Shown here one piece after another: positions 35,111-44,302 of a stretch of 64,000 nucleotides of DNA. The position numbers and the translations under genes were made by a program. Every line of letters begins with the position of its first letter. Position 1 is the stretch's first letter. The stretch is from NCBI RefSeq assembly GCF_001546115.1, contig NZ_KQ955210.1:67669-131668 (forward strand). Direction: 5' to 3'. Below the pieces are notes generated by a model, which worked only from the letters and a program-made list of their open reading frames with translations, ran no database searches and was not told the origin of the DNA. Source of the DNA: Paracoccus aminovorans (lineage in GTDB: Bacteria; Pseudomonadota; Alphaproteobacteria; Rhodobacterales; Rhodobacteraceae).

Positions 35111-37531
35111 TTAGCGCAGGCAGGCGCGACGCGCCACCGTTCCCGGACCGGCCTTCTGCTGTCCGAAGCCGCCCAGCCGGATGCCCAGGTCGAAGCTGGT
35201 GTCGGGCCGCAGCTCGTCCGACGAGGTGAAGCGGCGCTGCACCGACATTTCCACCGTCACGCATTCGTTGCGATATTCCAGCCCCAGCTGCGCCTTCTGC
35301 GCCCGGTCGGCGGTGAAATCATAGCGCGTCTCGGTCGTGGCCCACCAGCCGTCGCGGATCTGCCAGCCGCCGGCCATGGTCAGTTCCGACACGTCGTCGA
35401 CCCGGTTCTCGCTTTCGTCCGAATCGAGCCACAGATAGCCGGCCGAGACCTGCAGCCCCGGCTTCAGCCAGCCCAGCCGCAGCTCGTTGCGGCTGATCGA
35501 GAGGCTGTCGTCGAACAGCGCCCGGTTCACCAGCGCCAGCCCGTTCGCGCCCTGATAGGTCGCCGACAGCAGCCAGTCCGAGCGTTTCTTGCCCTGCGGC
35601 CCGGTAAAGACCGGATTGCCGCCCTCGTCCAGATAGGCAAAGGCCGGGTCCGGCTCGCTGCGGAAGACGCGGCCGGCGGTCAGGCCGATGGACCAGCCGG
35701 CCGGGTCGATGCGGGTCCAGCTGACCCCCAGATTGGCACGAAAGCCCGACTCGCGCGCGTCCCAGCCCGGAAAGCGGTTCAGCGAGAACAGGTTGCCCTC
35801 GTCGAATTCGATCAGCCGGCTGTCCTCGTTCGGCACGTCGTCCTCGCGCCTGCGCTCGGGCGACCAGATCAGCTGCGCCACCGGCTCGATGACATGGGTG
35901 ACGCCGCCGGCATGGCGGGCGAGCGGCCAGCGCAGCTCGGCCGCGATGGTCGGATCGGCGCGCGCCACCCAATCCTCGTAATCGCTGTCCTGGTTGATGC
36001 GATAGACGTCGGCGGCGACCTCGCCCTCGACCGTGCCCAGGACGCCGCCGGGCAGGATCTCGGTCCGCTGCCAGTCGAGGCTGACCGAGCCGCGCGCCAT
36101 GTCGCGCCCGACCACGTCGAGCCCCGACGAGCGGCGATGCGCATGCAGCGACCATTCCAGGCTGGCGATGCCGCCCAGCCGCGCCGGTGACCAGCGCCGC
36201 TTCCACAGCGCATCGGCGACGACCGAGGGGGTGAACTCGTCCGGCTCGTCGTCGCGCAGCGATTCGTAATTGCCGATCCGCGCCATGACCATGCGGTCGC
36301 GGCGCACGCGGTCCAGCGTCAGCCCGCTCCACAGCCGGTCGGCGTCGGAAATGTCGTAATCCAGCAGATAGGCGCGGTTGCTGGCCATCTGGATCTGCAT
36401 CCCCAGCATATAGCCGCGCGGCAGCTCGAAACGGGCGGCGCCGAACAGATAGCCGCGGGTCTCGCCTTTTTCGAGGTCGTCGCGGCTGACGGCGCCGTTC
36501 CACTCCATCGCGCCATTGGTGAAGGCCTGGCGATAGCGCAGCTCCAGCGTGCGGGTGCGCGAGGCGGCGACATAGGGTGTCAGCGTCACGTCGGCATGAT
36601 CGCCCAGCGTGACGAAATAGGGCAGCTTGATGCCGAAGCCCAGGCCCGAGGTGGTGCGGAACTGCGGCCGCAGGAAGCCGGTCATGCGCTCGACCGTGGG
36701 GTCGGGGGCGGTCAGCCAGGGCAGCACCGCCACCGGCACGCCAAAGGCGCGCAGCTGCGGCTGGTCGAAGCGCAGCTGGCGCGTGCGCGCGTCATGGGTG
36801 ACCCTGCGGGCGCGGATCTCCCACAGCGGCACCGGGTCCTTGGCGCAGATCTGGCAGCTCGAGGCCACCACATTGTCCAGCCGGGTGACGGCGCCGTTCT
36901 CGGTCCGCCGCAGCTCGCGGGCGGCCAGCTGCATCTCGCGCGCCAGCACCAGCCGCGCGCCCTGCAGGATGCCGTCCTGCAGGTTCGGCTCCAGCTGGGC
37001 GCTGTCGGCGATCAGGATGGTCTCCTCGGGCGTGCCGGCGCGGGCGGGCTGGGTCAGGTGGATCGGGCCCTCGATGGTGGCCGCGCCGGTGTCGCTGTCA
37101 TAGACCACGCGCGAGGCGACCAGCCGGCTGCCGCGATACCAGATCACCACCCCGCCCGAGGCGACCAGCTTCTTGTCCGCGCCCAGGCTGACCTGATCGG
37201 CCAGCAGCGTGGCCGGGCTGCCCTCGGGCGCCGCGCCGCTGTCCGCGATCCGCACCGAACCCGGCGCCTGCGCGACCGCGGGCGCGCGCGAGGCCTCGGT
37301 CCCGTCGGCGAAGCGGGCGTTGTCATCCGCCCCGGCGGTCGGCGCCAGCGCCGGGCCGGCCGCTCCTTGGACGAAATCGCCGTCCTGGCCGTAAAGCGGT
37401 AGGGTCTGGCCGTCGGGCGTCAGGCTTTGCCCCAGCGCCATGCCCGGAAGCAGCGCCGCCGCCGCCAGCAGCGCCGCCCGCGCCGCGCCTGTTCCGCCTT
37501 GCCGATCAGCCCGCCGCTTGCGCGCCATCAT
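35111..37531 (-). CDS. lptD: LPS-assembly outer-membrane protein LptD
   Basis: The 806-residue protein has a signal peptide (ALLAAAALLPGMALGQ). The periplasmic OstA/jellyroll domain covers about residues 100-240 (LLADQVSLGADKKLVASGGV, VVYDSDTGAATIEGPIHLTQ, ASSCQICAKDPVPLW with two Cys). The C-terminal LptD beta-barrel includes LRPQFRTTSGLGFGIKLPYF and LRLGWLKPGLQVSAGYLWLD, ending FGQQKAGPGTVARRACLR. It inserts lipopolysaccharide into the outer leaflet. The ATG at 37531 overlaps the lptG stop (ATGA), although the ATG at 37528 is equally possible. Confidence 0.94.
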   Translation of the reverse strand: MMARKRRADRQGGTGAARAALLAAAALLPGMALGQSLTPDGQTLPLYGQDGDFVQGAAGPALAPTAGADDNARFADGTEASRAPAVAQAPGSVRIADSGAAPEGSPATLLADQVSLGADKKLVASGGVVIWYRGSRLVASRVVYDSDTGAATIEGPIHLTQPARAGTPEETILIADSAQLEPNLQDGILQGARLVLAREMQLAARELRRTENGAVTRLDNVVASSCQICAKDPVPLWEIRARRVTHDARTRQLRFDQPQLRAFGVPVAVLPWLTAPDPTVERMTGFLRPQFRTTSGLGFGIKLPYFVTLGDHADVTLTPYVAASRTRTLELRYRQAFTNGAMEWNGAVSRDDLEKGETRGYLFGAARFELPRGYMLGMQIQMASNRAYLLDYDISDADRLWSGLTLDRVRRDRMVMARIGNYESLRDDEPDEFTPSVVADALWKRRWSPARLGGIASLEWSLHAHRRSSGLDVVGRDMARGSVSLDWQRTEILPGGVLGTVEGEVAADVYRINQDSDYEDWVARADPTIAAELRWPLARHAGGVTHVIEPVAQLIWSPERRREDDVPNEDSRLIEFDEGNLFSLNRFPGWDARESGFRANLGVSWTRIDPAGWSIGLTAGRVFRSEPDPAFAYLDEGGNPVFTGPQGKKRSDWLLSATYQGANGLALVNRALFDDSLSISRNELRLGWLKPGLQVSAGYLWLDSDESENRVDDVSELTMAGGWQIRDGWWATTETRYDFTADRAQKAQLGLEYRNECVTVEMSVQRRFTSSDELRPDTSFDLGIRLGGFGQQKAGPGTVARRACLR

Positions 37532-38649
37532 CCGTCCTCCAGCCGCAGAAGTGCCCCGAGCGCGAAAAGCAGCGCCACCACCGGCGGCGCCCATCCGGCC
37601 AGAACCGGCGGCAGCCCGCCATTGTCGCCCAGCACCTGCGCCAGGTTGCGCAGGAAGAACAGCCCGATGCCGCAGCCGAAACCCGCCAGCACCAGAAGCC
37701 CCATCTTGCGCCCGCGCATATGGCGCATGGCGAAGACGGCCGCAATGGCCACCATCGCCGCCATCAGCAGGGGCCGCGCCAGTTCCATCTGGAACCAGAC
37801 CTTGTGGCGCTGGGCGGAAAAGCCTGCGCGTTCCAGCCCCTTGATGAAGGTCGGCAGCTGCCAGATCGGGATCGCCTCGGGATTGCCGAAACTGTCGCGG
37901 ATGCGGGCGGCGGTCAGGTCGGTCGGCAGCTCCATGGTCGCGGCGGTGCGGGCCATGGCCTCGGGGTTGGGCTGGCTCAGCGGCCATTCCTTGACCGCGC
38001 TCAGCTGCCAGGCGCCGTCGCCCAGCCGCGCCTCGGCCGCGTCGATGCGGCGGCTGGGGCCGGTGCCCTCGGCAAAGACGGTGAAGGTGGCGTCGTAAAG
38101 CGTGGTCGCGTCCGGGCTGGCGCGGCTGGCCTGGATCACCACCTGGCCCATGGTCTCGACCCCGTCCGGGCCGCGCATCGGCAGCGCCTGGCGCAGCCAG
38201 ACCGCATTGGCGCCGACGCTGATGGTCTGGCCGCCGCCGCTCTTCATCCGCGCCACCGCGTCGTCGTAGCGTTTCGAGGTCGCGGCCACCATCGGGTTCA
38301 GCACCGCCACCGCCAGCATGCCCACCAGCGCGGCGGCGACGGCGGGCGCCGCCAGCACCCGCAGCCCCGACCGCCCCGAGGCGCGGATCGCCACCAGTTC
38401 GGAGGTGCGCGACAGGCCCAGGAACAGCGCGATCCCGGCCAGCACCGTCATCAGCGGCATGATCGAATAGAAGCTCGCGGTGATGTTCAGCAGCGACAGC
38501 ACGGCGGCGCCGGACAGGCCGATGGCCTCGTCGGAAAAGCGGCGGATCTGCTCGACGATGTCGATCAGGAACAGGATGGCGCCGAAGATCAGCGCGATCA
38601 TCAGGAACATGCGCAGGAAGCGCCGCGCGACATAGGCCGACAGGATCAT
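37528..38649 (-). CDS. lptG: LPS export ABC transporter permease LptG
   Basis: The 373-residue YjgP/YjgQ-family inner-membrane protein starts MILSAYVARRFLRMFLMIAL, with ILFLIDIVEQIRRFSDEAIG and the conserved LSRTSELVAIRASGRSGLRV coupling helix. A periplasmic jellyroll and three C-terminal membrane helices follow (RPLLMAAMVAIAAVFAMR, MGLLVLAGFGCGIGLFFL). It pairs with LptF and the LptB ATPase to extract LPS. Its start overlaps the lptF stop (ATGA). Confidence 0.93.
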   Translation of the reverse strand: MILSAYVARRFLRMFLMIALIFGAILFLIDIVEQIRRFSDEAIGLSGAAVLSLLNITASFYSIMPLMTVLAGIALFLGLSRTSELVAIRASGRSGLRVLAAPAVAAALVGMLAVAVLNPMVAATSKRYDDAVARMKSGGGQTISVGANAVWLRQALPMRGPDGVETMGQVVIQASRASPDATTLYDATFTVFAEGTGPSRRIDAAEARLGDGAWQLSAVKEWPLSQPNPEAMARTAATMELPTDLTAARIRDSFGNPEAIPIWQLPTFIKGLERAGFSAQRHKVWFQMELARPLLMAAMVAIAAVFAMRHMRGRKMGLLVLAGFGCGIGLFFLRNLAQVLGDNGGLPPVLAGWAPPVVALLFALGALLRLEDG

Positions 38650-39779
38650 GCGGGCGCCCCCTTTCCGGCGCCGCGCGCGCCCCGCGGTCGCGCGGCCAGC
38701 CACAGCACCGCGACGCAGATCGCCGCGCCGACCAGCGGCGAGACATAGATCAGCGGCCAGCGCGAGGCGTCGCTTGCCACCTGGTTCTCGGCCGCCGTGC
38801 CCAGGAACTGCACCACGATCAGCGCCACTACCGCCCAGAGCACCTGCTTCCAGACCCCGAAGCGGCTGAAGCCGCCCAGAAGCAGCATGGCAAAGCCCAG
38901 CATGGCCGCGACCGGCGCCTGAAAGGGCTTGGCCAGCCGCTCATGCGCCTCGGCCCGGGCCTTGTCGACGGTGGCGCCGGTCTCGGCCAGCAGGGCATCG
39001 TCGGGATCCAGCAGCCGCAGCGTCGAATAGGCGCGCAGGTCGCGCTTGCGGGCGGCGTTCGGGTCGATCAGCGTGCCGAGGTCATAGGTCAGCTCGGAAA
39101 AGCGCGTGACCGACAGGTTCTGCTTCTCGCCGGTCCGGCGCAGGTTCTGCACCATGCCCTGCATCATCACCAGCCGCGGCCCGGCCTCGGTCCGGACCAC
39201 CAGCGCCTCGGCGGCGGTATAGGTCACCTGTTCGCGCGGGTTGCGGGCGTCCTCCAGGAAGAAATAGACCAGCCGGCCGTCCGCCGCGATCTCGCTGATA
39301 TACAGCGTCACGCCGCGCACCGGATACTGGAAGCTGCCGGCGCGCAGGAATTGCGCGGTGACATTCTGCGCGATCTCGGCCTGGCGGTCGGTCAGCCGGG
39401 CGCGGGCCAAGGGCACGATGGCATGCACCAGCAGCGCCACCATCAGCCCGACGGTGACGCCAAAGACCAGCACCGGCCGCGCCAGCCGCCAGGGCGACAT
39501 GCCCGCGCTCTGCATCGCCACCAGCTCGGATTCCGAGGACAGCCGGTTGGTGCCATAGGCGCTGGCCGCGAAGGCCGCGATCGGCAGCACGACCGAGATC
39601 ACCAGCGGCAGGGTCAGCGCGGTGAACTCCAGCACCACCAGCGCGGTCTGCCCGTCCGAGATCAGCTGCTCGAACAGCGACACCGCCCGGTTGATCCAAT
39701 AGACCGAGACCAGCACCAGCGCAAAGAACCCGAACAGGGTCAGGAACTGCGTCAGGATATAGCGGTCGATGCGGGGCAT
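38646..39779 (-). CDS. lptF: LPS export ABC transporter permease LptF
   Basis: The 377-residue YjgP/YjgQ-family permease starts MPRIDRYILTQFLTLFGFFA, with SVYWINRAVSLFEQLISDGQ and the coupling segment NRLSSESELVAMQSAGMSPW. A large periplasmic domain and C-terminal helices follow (APVAAMLGFAMLLLGGFSRF). Earlier in-frame codons belong to a GC-rich leader. The order lptF-lptG-lptD-surA with 1 to 4-bp overlaps (surA being 32 bp after lptD) means a single outer-membrane biogenesis operon, divergent from pepA. Confidence 0.93.
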   Translation of the reverse strand: MPRIDRYILTQFLTLFGFFALVLVSVYWINRAVSLFEQLISDGQTALVVLEFTALTLPLVISVVLPIAAFAASAYGTNRLSSESELVAMQSAGMSPWRLARPVLVFGVTVGLMVALLVHAIVPLARARLTDRQAEIAQNVTAQFLRAGSFQYPVRGVTLYISEIAADGRLVYFFLEDARNPREQVTYTAAEALVVRTEAGPRLVMMQGMVQNLRRTGEKQNLSVTRFSELTYDLGTLIDPNAARKRDLRAYSTLRLLDPDDALLAETGATVDKARAEAHERLAKPFQAPVAAMLGFAMLLLGGFSRFGVWKQVLWAVVALIVVQFLGTAAENQVASDASRWPLIYVSPLVGAAICVAVLWLAARPRGARGAGKGAPA

Positions 39780-39920
39780 GGCGGCTTTCACGGGCTGCGG
39801 TCTCGGGCTCGGACCTCGTTTGATTAGCCGCTGCGCGGGATTTGGGAAAGCCCCGGCTCTGGTCAAGCGCGCGCCGGGTGACTAGTTTCCGCCCATCGGA
39901 TCAACGCGAAAGGCAGGATC

Positions 39921-41534
39921 ATGACGCACCCGGTCGAAATTTCCTTCACGGCGACGGAGGTGGCCGGGCTGGCCGCGCATCCGGGACGCATCGCCATCCT
40001 GGTGCCGCAGACCGGGCGGCTGCCGGGCGGCCTGCCGCGCGCGGCGCGCGAGGCGGCGGCCCGCGCGATCCAGTCCGACGCCTGGAAGGCGGTGAAGCCC
40101 GGCAAGTCGCTGGAGTTGGCCTTTCCCGCCGGCATGCAGGCCGAGGCGCTGCAATTGGTGTCGCTGCCCTCGGGCGCGGACGTCTTGACCGCGCGCAAGG
40201 CCGGGGCGGCCATCGGCGCCAAGCTGGGCAAGTCCGACGCGCTGGTGCTGGCCGGCAGCCATGCCCGCGCCGCCGAGGTGGCGCTGGGCCTGGCGCTGCG
40301 GGCCTATGACTTCTCGGCCTACAAGACCAGGAAGACCGAGAACGGCGACGCCGACACCGAGACGCCCGAAACCGAGACGCCGGCCGAGCCCGCCGCCTCG
40401 ACCAGCCGCACCGGCGCTGCCAGCGACGCACGGCTTTCGGATGCGGCCGAGGCGACAGCGCCGGCGGCCGAATCCGCGCCCGGCGAAAGGCCGCGCGGCA
40501 AGGTCACTTTCATGCACAAGGACCCCGAGGCGCTGGCCCGCTCGGCCGCCGAGGGCGCGGCGCTGGCCGAGGGCGTGTTCTTCACCCGCGACCTGGTGAA
40601 CGAGCCGGCGAACGTCCTGACCACCAGCGATTTCGCCGACCGCCTTCTGGCGATGCGCGAACTGGGCCTCGAGGTCGAGGTGCTGGACGAGGACGAGCTC
40701 GCCAAGCTCGGCATGCGGGCGCTGCTGGCCGTTGGGCAGGGCTCGGAAAGCCCGTCCAAGGTGGTGGTGATGCGCTGGAACGGCGGCGCCGAGGATGCCG
40801 CGCCGCTGGCGCTGGTCGGCAAGGGCGTGGTCTTCGACACCGGCGGCATCTCGATCAAGCCGGCCGCCGGCATGGAGGAGATGACCATGGACATGGGCGG
40901 CGCCGGCGTCGTCGCGGGCGTCATGCGCGCCCTGGCGCTGCGCCGCGCCCGCGCCAATGTCGTGGGCCTGGTCGGCCTGGTCGAGAACATGCCCGACGGC
41001 CGCGCGCAGCGTCCCGGCGACATCGTCGCCTCGATGAAGGGCGACACGATCGAGGTCATCAACACCGACGCCGAGGGGCGGTTGGTGCTGGCCGACGTGC
41101 TCTGGTATGCGCAGGACCGCTTCAAGCCAGCCGCCATCGTCGATCTCGCGACCCTGACCGGCGCCGTCATCATCGCGCTGGGCCATGAGAACGCCGGGGT
41201 CTTCTCGAACGACGACAGCTTCGCCGAGGCGGTGCTGGCCGCCGCCCGGTCTGAGGGCGAGGGCGCCTGGCGCCTGCCCTTGGGCGCGGCCTATGACAAG
41301 CTGATCGATTCCCGGCTGGCGGACATCAAGAACACCGGCGGCCGGGCGGCGGGCTCGATCACCGCGGCGCAGTTCCTGCATCGCTTCGTCGCCAAGGACG
41401 TGCCCTGGGTGCATCTCGACATCGCCGGCGTAGCGCTGCCGCCCGCGGCCACCGATCTGGCGCCGAAGGGGGCCAGCGGCTGGGGCGTGATGACGCTGGA
41501 CCGGCTGGTGCGCGACCGTTTCGAGACGAAGTGA
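39921..41534 (+). CDS. pepA: Leucyl (cytosol) aminopeptidase with hinge insertion
   Basis: The 537-residue M17 aminopeptidase removes N-terminal residues using two metal ions. The catalytic domain has LALVGKGVVFDTGGISIKPA, MEEMTMDMGGAGVVAGVMRA, LVGLVENMPDGRAQRPGDIV and the signature NTDAEGRLVLADVL. Residues about 138-193, between the N-domain and the catalytic domain, form a Thr/Glu/Pro/Ala-rich insertion (for example TETPETETPAEPAAS), making the protein about 40 residues longer than usual. The start at 39921 follows AGGCAGG. Confidence 0.94.
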   Translation: MTHPVEISFTATEVAGLAAHPGRIAILVPQTGRLPGGLPRAAREAAARAIQSDAWKAVKPGKSLELAFPAGMQAEALQLVSLPSGADVLTARKAGAAIGAKLGKSDALVLAGSHARAAEVALGLALRAYDFSAYKTRKTENGDADTETPETETPAEPAASTSRTGAASDARLSDAAEATAPAAESAPGERPRGKVTFMHKDPEALARSAAEGAALAEGVFFTRDLVNEPANVLTTSDFADRLLAMRELGLEVEVLDEDELAKLGMRALLAVGQGSESPSKVVVMRWNGGAEDAAPLALVGKGVVFDTGGISIKPAAGMEEMTMDMGGAGVVAGVMRALALRRARANVVGLVGLVENMPDGRAQRPGDIVASMKGDTIEVINTDAEGRLVLADVLWYAQDRFKPAAIVDLATLTGAVIIALGHENAGVFSNDDSFAEAVLAAARSEGEGAWRLPLGAAYDKLIDSRLADIKNTGGRAAGSITAAQFLHRFVAKDVPWVHLDIAGVALPPAATDLAPKGASGWGVMTLDRLVRDRFETK

Positions 41535-41983
41535 TGGGCGCGGCCCTGTTCTATCACCTGACCCGCTCGGGTCCGGGGCAGCTCTTGCCGATGCTGATCG
41601 GCAAGAGCCTGCAGGCCGGCTGGCGGGTCGAGGTCCGGGGCAGGGACCGCGCCCGGCAGGCGGGCCTGGATGAGCAGCTGTGGCTGGGAGAGGGCTTCCT
41701 GCCGCATGGGCTGGCCGGCGGGCCGCATGACGCGCGCCAGCCGGTGCTCTTGACCGTCGAGGGCCAGGCGGCCGGCAATGCGCCGCGCTGCCTGATCGCG
41801 CTGGACGGCGCCGAGGTCGCGGGCGACGAATGCGCCGGGCTCGAACGGGTCTGCATCGTCTTCGACGGCAACGACCCCGAGGCGCTCGACCGCGCCCGGG
41901 CGCAATGGCGCGAACTGAAAGCTGCGGGCGTCGAGGCGGAATATTGGTCCGAGGCCGGCGGGCGCTGGGAACGCAAGCAATAG
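41534..41983 (+). CDS. holC: DNA polymerase III chi subunit
   Basis: The 149-residue protein starts MGAALFYHLTRSGPGQLLPM, with LIGKSLQAGWRVEVRGRDRA, the conserved LDEQLWLGEGFLPHGLAGG, and VCIVFDGNDPEALDRARAQW. It links the clamp loader to single-strand binding protein. The ATG overlaps the last base of the pepA stop (TGATG), the pepA-holC order found in many proteobacteria. Confidence 0.93.
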   Translation: MGAALFYHLTRSGPGQLLPMLIGKSLQAGWRVEVRGRDRARQAGLDEQLWLGEGFLPHGLAGGPHDARQPVLLTVEGQAAGNAPRCLIALDGAEVAGDECAGLERVCIVFDGNDPEALDRARAQWRELKAAGVEAEYWSEAGGRWERKQ

Positions 41984-41999
41984 CGCCGGGCCGGGCTCG

Positions 42000-42125
42000 T
42001 TCTTTCTTGTCCAAATATCCCGGGGGGAGCGCGGAACGCGCGGGGGGCAGCGCCCCCTTTGTTCACCGCCGCGCCGGGGGCTTTGCGCCCCCGGACCCCG
42101 CAGGATATTTGAACAAGAAAGAAGC
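42000..42125. repeat. Two inverted copies of the dispersed intergenic repeat
   Basis: At 42000-42030 the minus-strand reads CCCGGGATATTTGGACAAGA then AAGAA; at 42094-42125 the plus strand reads CCCCGCAGGATATTTGAACA then AGAAAGAAG. The two copies face each other across a GC-rich tract that itself holds GGGGGC/GCCCCC inverted repeats (for example GCCGGGGGC with GCCCCCGG near 42073-42095). The unit lies between the convergent holC and aspartic-protease genes and may act as a two-way terminator. Confidence 0.75.
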
Positions 42126-42128
42126 CGG

Positions 42129-42704
42129 TCAGCGTTCCAGGATCAGGCGGTTGCCCTCGATGCTGACGCGGGCGAAGCGCGCAAGATAGGACATGCCCAT
42201 CAGCGACTGGTCGAGATCGCTGCGCAGCACCATGGCCGGCACCCGGCTGTCGCGGATCTCGCCCAGGGTGAGACTGTCGAGGGTGACGGGGGCGGTCTCG
42301 ATGATGCCGTTGGCGGTGCGGGCCTGGCCGACATAGGCCAGCGCCTCGGGGTCGATGCCGACGCGGGCCGCGTCGCGCGGACCAAGCGCGATGCTGCTGG
42401 CGCCGGTGTCGATGACGAAGCGGACCGGGGTGCCGTTCACCTGCGCCACCAGGTGGAAATGGCCGTCACTGCCCAGCGGCACCTCGATGCGGCCGCCCTC
42501 CAGCATGCGGGCCTGCGGCGCCACCGCCTGGCGGATGTCGCCCCAAAGCCCGGCAAGTGCGATGGCGCCCAGGAAGATCAGCCCCCAAGCCGCGGCCTGG
42601 CGCAGGGTCTTGCCGGGGCGGGCGCGCAGCTCGACCAGCAGGAAGCCGCCGACCGCGATCAGCAAGAGCACCAGATAGGCCGCGCGGCCGAATTCCTCGC
42701 CCAT
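42129..42704 (-). CDS. Membrane-anchored retropepsin-like aspartic protease (TIGR02281 type)
   Basis: The 191-residue protein has two N-terminal membrane segments (YLVLLLIAVGGFLLVELRA and WGLIFLGAIALAGLWGDI). The single-domain aspartic protease fold follows: HFHLVAQVNGTPVRFVIDTG with the catalytic DTGAS, GPRDAARVGIDPEAL, VTLDSLTLGEIRDSRVPAMV and MGMSYLARF, the usual second hallmark. The clan-AA family is periplasm-facing in alphaproteobacteria and the substrate is unknown. The ATG overlaps the marC-type stop by one base. Confidence 0.88.
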   Translation of the reverse strand: MGEEFGRAAYLVLLLIAVGGFLLVELRARPGKTLRQAAAWGLIFLGAIALAGLWGDIRQAVAPQARMLEGGRIEVPLGSDGHFHLVAQVNGTPVRFVIDTGASSIALGPRDAARVGIDPEALAYVGQARTANGIIETAPVTLDSLTLGEIRDSRVPAMVLRSDLDQSLMGMSYLARFARVSIEGNRLILER

Positions 42705-43315
42705 CAGAACAGCCCCGTCCCCTTGAGCCCGTCGATCACGAACTGGATCGACAGCGCCGCCAGCAGCATGCCGAAAAGCCGCGTCACCACCATGGTCCCG
42801 GTCCGTCCCAACAGGCGCGCGATCGGCCCGGCCATGGCGAAGAAACCCGCCGCGATCCCCAGCACCGCCAGCATGACCAGGTGGATCATCAGCGTATGCG
42901 CGGGGCTTTCGTTCTGCCCGACCAGCAGGATCATGGTGGCGAGCGCCCCCGGACCCGCGACCAGCGGCGTCGCCAGCGGAAAGACCGACGGGTCGTCGTC
43001 GTCGTCCCTGGCCTGGCCCTCGCGCCGCTCGGTCCGCCGCTCGAACAGCATGTCGAGCGCGGTCAGGAACAAGAGGATCCCGCCCGAGATGCGAAAGGCG
43101 GGCAGCGAGATGCCGATGCCGCGCAGGATCGATTCGCCCGCCAGGCCGAACAGCGTCAGCAGCCCCGCCGCGATGGCCAGGGCCCGCCAGCCGACGCGGC
43201 GGCGGTGTTGCGGCGACATGCCGCGGGTCAGCGCGATGAACAGCGGCGCCAGCCCGACCGGATCGATGACCACGAACAGGGTGACGAAGGCGCTGATGAT
43301 CTGGGTCGTTTCCAT
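42704..43315 (-). CDS. MarC family integral membrane protein
   Basis: The 203-residue protein has six predicted membrane helices. It shows the MarC hallmarks [60 protein letters not shown], a charged cytoplasmic loop with DDDDD, and [20 protein letters not shown]. The transport role is unproven despite the name. The start [10 protein letters not shown] at 43315 was chosen over a longer frame that runs into the tatA promoter region. Confidence 0.92.
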   Translation of the reverse strand: METTQIISAFVTLFVVIDPVGLAPLFIALTRGMSPQHRRRVGWRALAIAAGLLTLFGLAGESILRGIGISLPAFRISGGILLFLTALDMLFERRTERREGQARDDDDDPSVFPLATPLVAGPGALATMILLVGQNESPAHTLMIHLVMLAVLGIAAGFFAMAGPIARLLGRTGTMVVTRLFGMLLAALSIQFVIDGLKGTGLF

Positions 43316-43476
43316 GGCGGGGACCAGTATCGCCCGCTTTCCTCGCCGGGGGAAGCCGGGGCGCGCTTGACGCGCCCGGATCACGGAATTGGGGGTTTCG
43401 TGGCGGCCGATCCGCCCCTATATCGGGTGGGTACGAACACGCGGGGCTCCCTGGTCCTGCCACGGAGGTTAATGAC

Positions 43477-43800
43477 ATGCACGCACCTTCTCCCATGGCG
43501 CTGCTCCTGATCGCGATCGTCGTCCTGGTCCTGTTCGGGCGCGGCAAGGTCTCGTCCCTGATGGGCGAGGTCGGCAAGGGCATCACCGCCTTCAAGAAAG
43601 GCGTCAAGGACGGCGCCGACGAGATCGACACCGCCGCGAAGGGCGAGGTCAAGGAGGTCGAGCTGAAGACCGGCGAGGACATCGATCGCGCCCGGGCCGA
43701 GCTGGCCGCCGAACGGGCGCGGCTGGACGCCGAGCGCGCCCGCCTTGCCGCCGACAGCACGCTGCGCGACGTGACGCCGACCGATCAGACCAAGCTCTGA
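43477..43800 (+). CDS. tatA: Sec-independent protein translocase subunit TatA
   Basis: The 107-residue protein has one N-terminal membrane helix ([20 protein letters not shown]), the FGRGK hinge, an amphipathic helix [20 protein letters not shown] and a charged, Ala/Glu/Arg-rich tail. It oligomerises to let folded proteins, including cofactor-carrying periplasmic enzymes, cross the inner membrane. GGAGG precedes the ATG. It is the first gene of tatA-tatB-tatC. Confidence 0.95.
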   Translation: MHAPSPMALLLIAIVVLVLFGRGKVSSLMGEVGKGITAFKKGVKDGADEIDTAAKGEVKEVELKTGEDIDRARAELAAERARLDAERARLAADSTLRDVTPTDQTKL

Positions 43801-43813
43801 TCCCAGCACGCGC

Positions 43814-44284
43814 ATGTTGGACATCGGCTGGAGCGAGCTGCTGCTGATCGGCGTGGTCGCGCTGATCGTCATCGGCCCCGAAGACCTGCCCAAGCTGTTC
43901 CACACGCTGGGCCGCATCACCGCGCGCGCCCGCTCGATGGCGCGCGAATTCAGCTCCGCCATGGAGGATGCCGCCAAGGCCTCGGGGCTGGATGACGCCG
44001 CCAAGACGCTGAAGGACGTGAACGCGCTGGGTTCGAAACGGGCGCTGGGGCTGGACGCGCTGGAGCGCGCCACCGAGCGGTTCGAAAAATGGGATCCGCT
44101 GAATCCCAAGGACGAGGCGCCCGGCAAGCCGCTGCCCGATCCCTCGGCCCCGGTTCCGCCCGCGCCGGCCATGGTCGAGGCCGCGCCACATGCGATGGTG
44201 GCGGCCGAGCCGCCCGGGGCGCCGGTCGAGGGGCGGCGGCAGCTTCATGCCGTGCGGCGCTCGGACCGCGACCAGCAAGACTGA
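43814..44284 (+). CDS. tatB: Sec-independent protein translocase subunit TatB
   Basis: The 156-residue protein starts MLDIGWSELLLIGVVALIVI, then GPEDLPKLFHTLGRITARAR, the typical TatB membrane helix, hinge and amphipathic helix. A Pro/Ala-rich tail follows. It binds twin-arginine signal peptides with TatC and lies 13 bp after tatA. Confidence 0.95.
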   Translation: MLDIGWSELLLIGVVALIVIGPEDLPKLFHTLGRITARARSMAREFSSAMEDAAKASGLDDAAKTLKDVNALGSKRALGLDALERATERFEKWDPLNPKDEAPGKPLPDPSAPVPPAPAMVEAAPHAMVAAEPPGAPVEGRRQLHAVRRSDRDQQD

Positions 44285-44302
44285 CAGGAAGGGCCCCGCG
44301 CC

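Noticed and set aside
35079..35111. Upstream ATG (35111) as the surA start
   Set aside because: It would put eleven charged residues before the signal peptide, while the ATG at 35078 has a strong GAGGGAG site.
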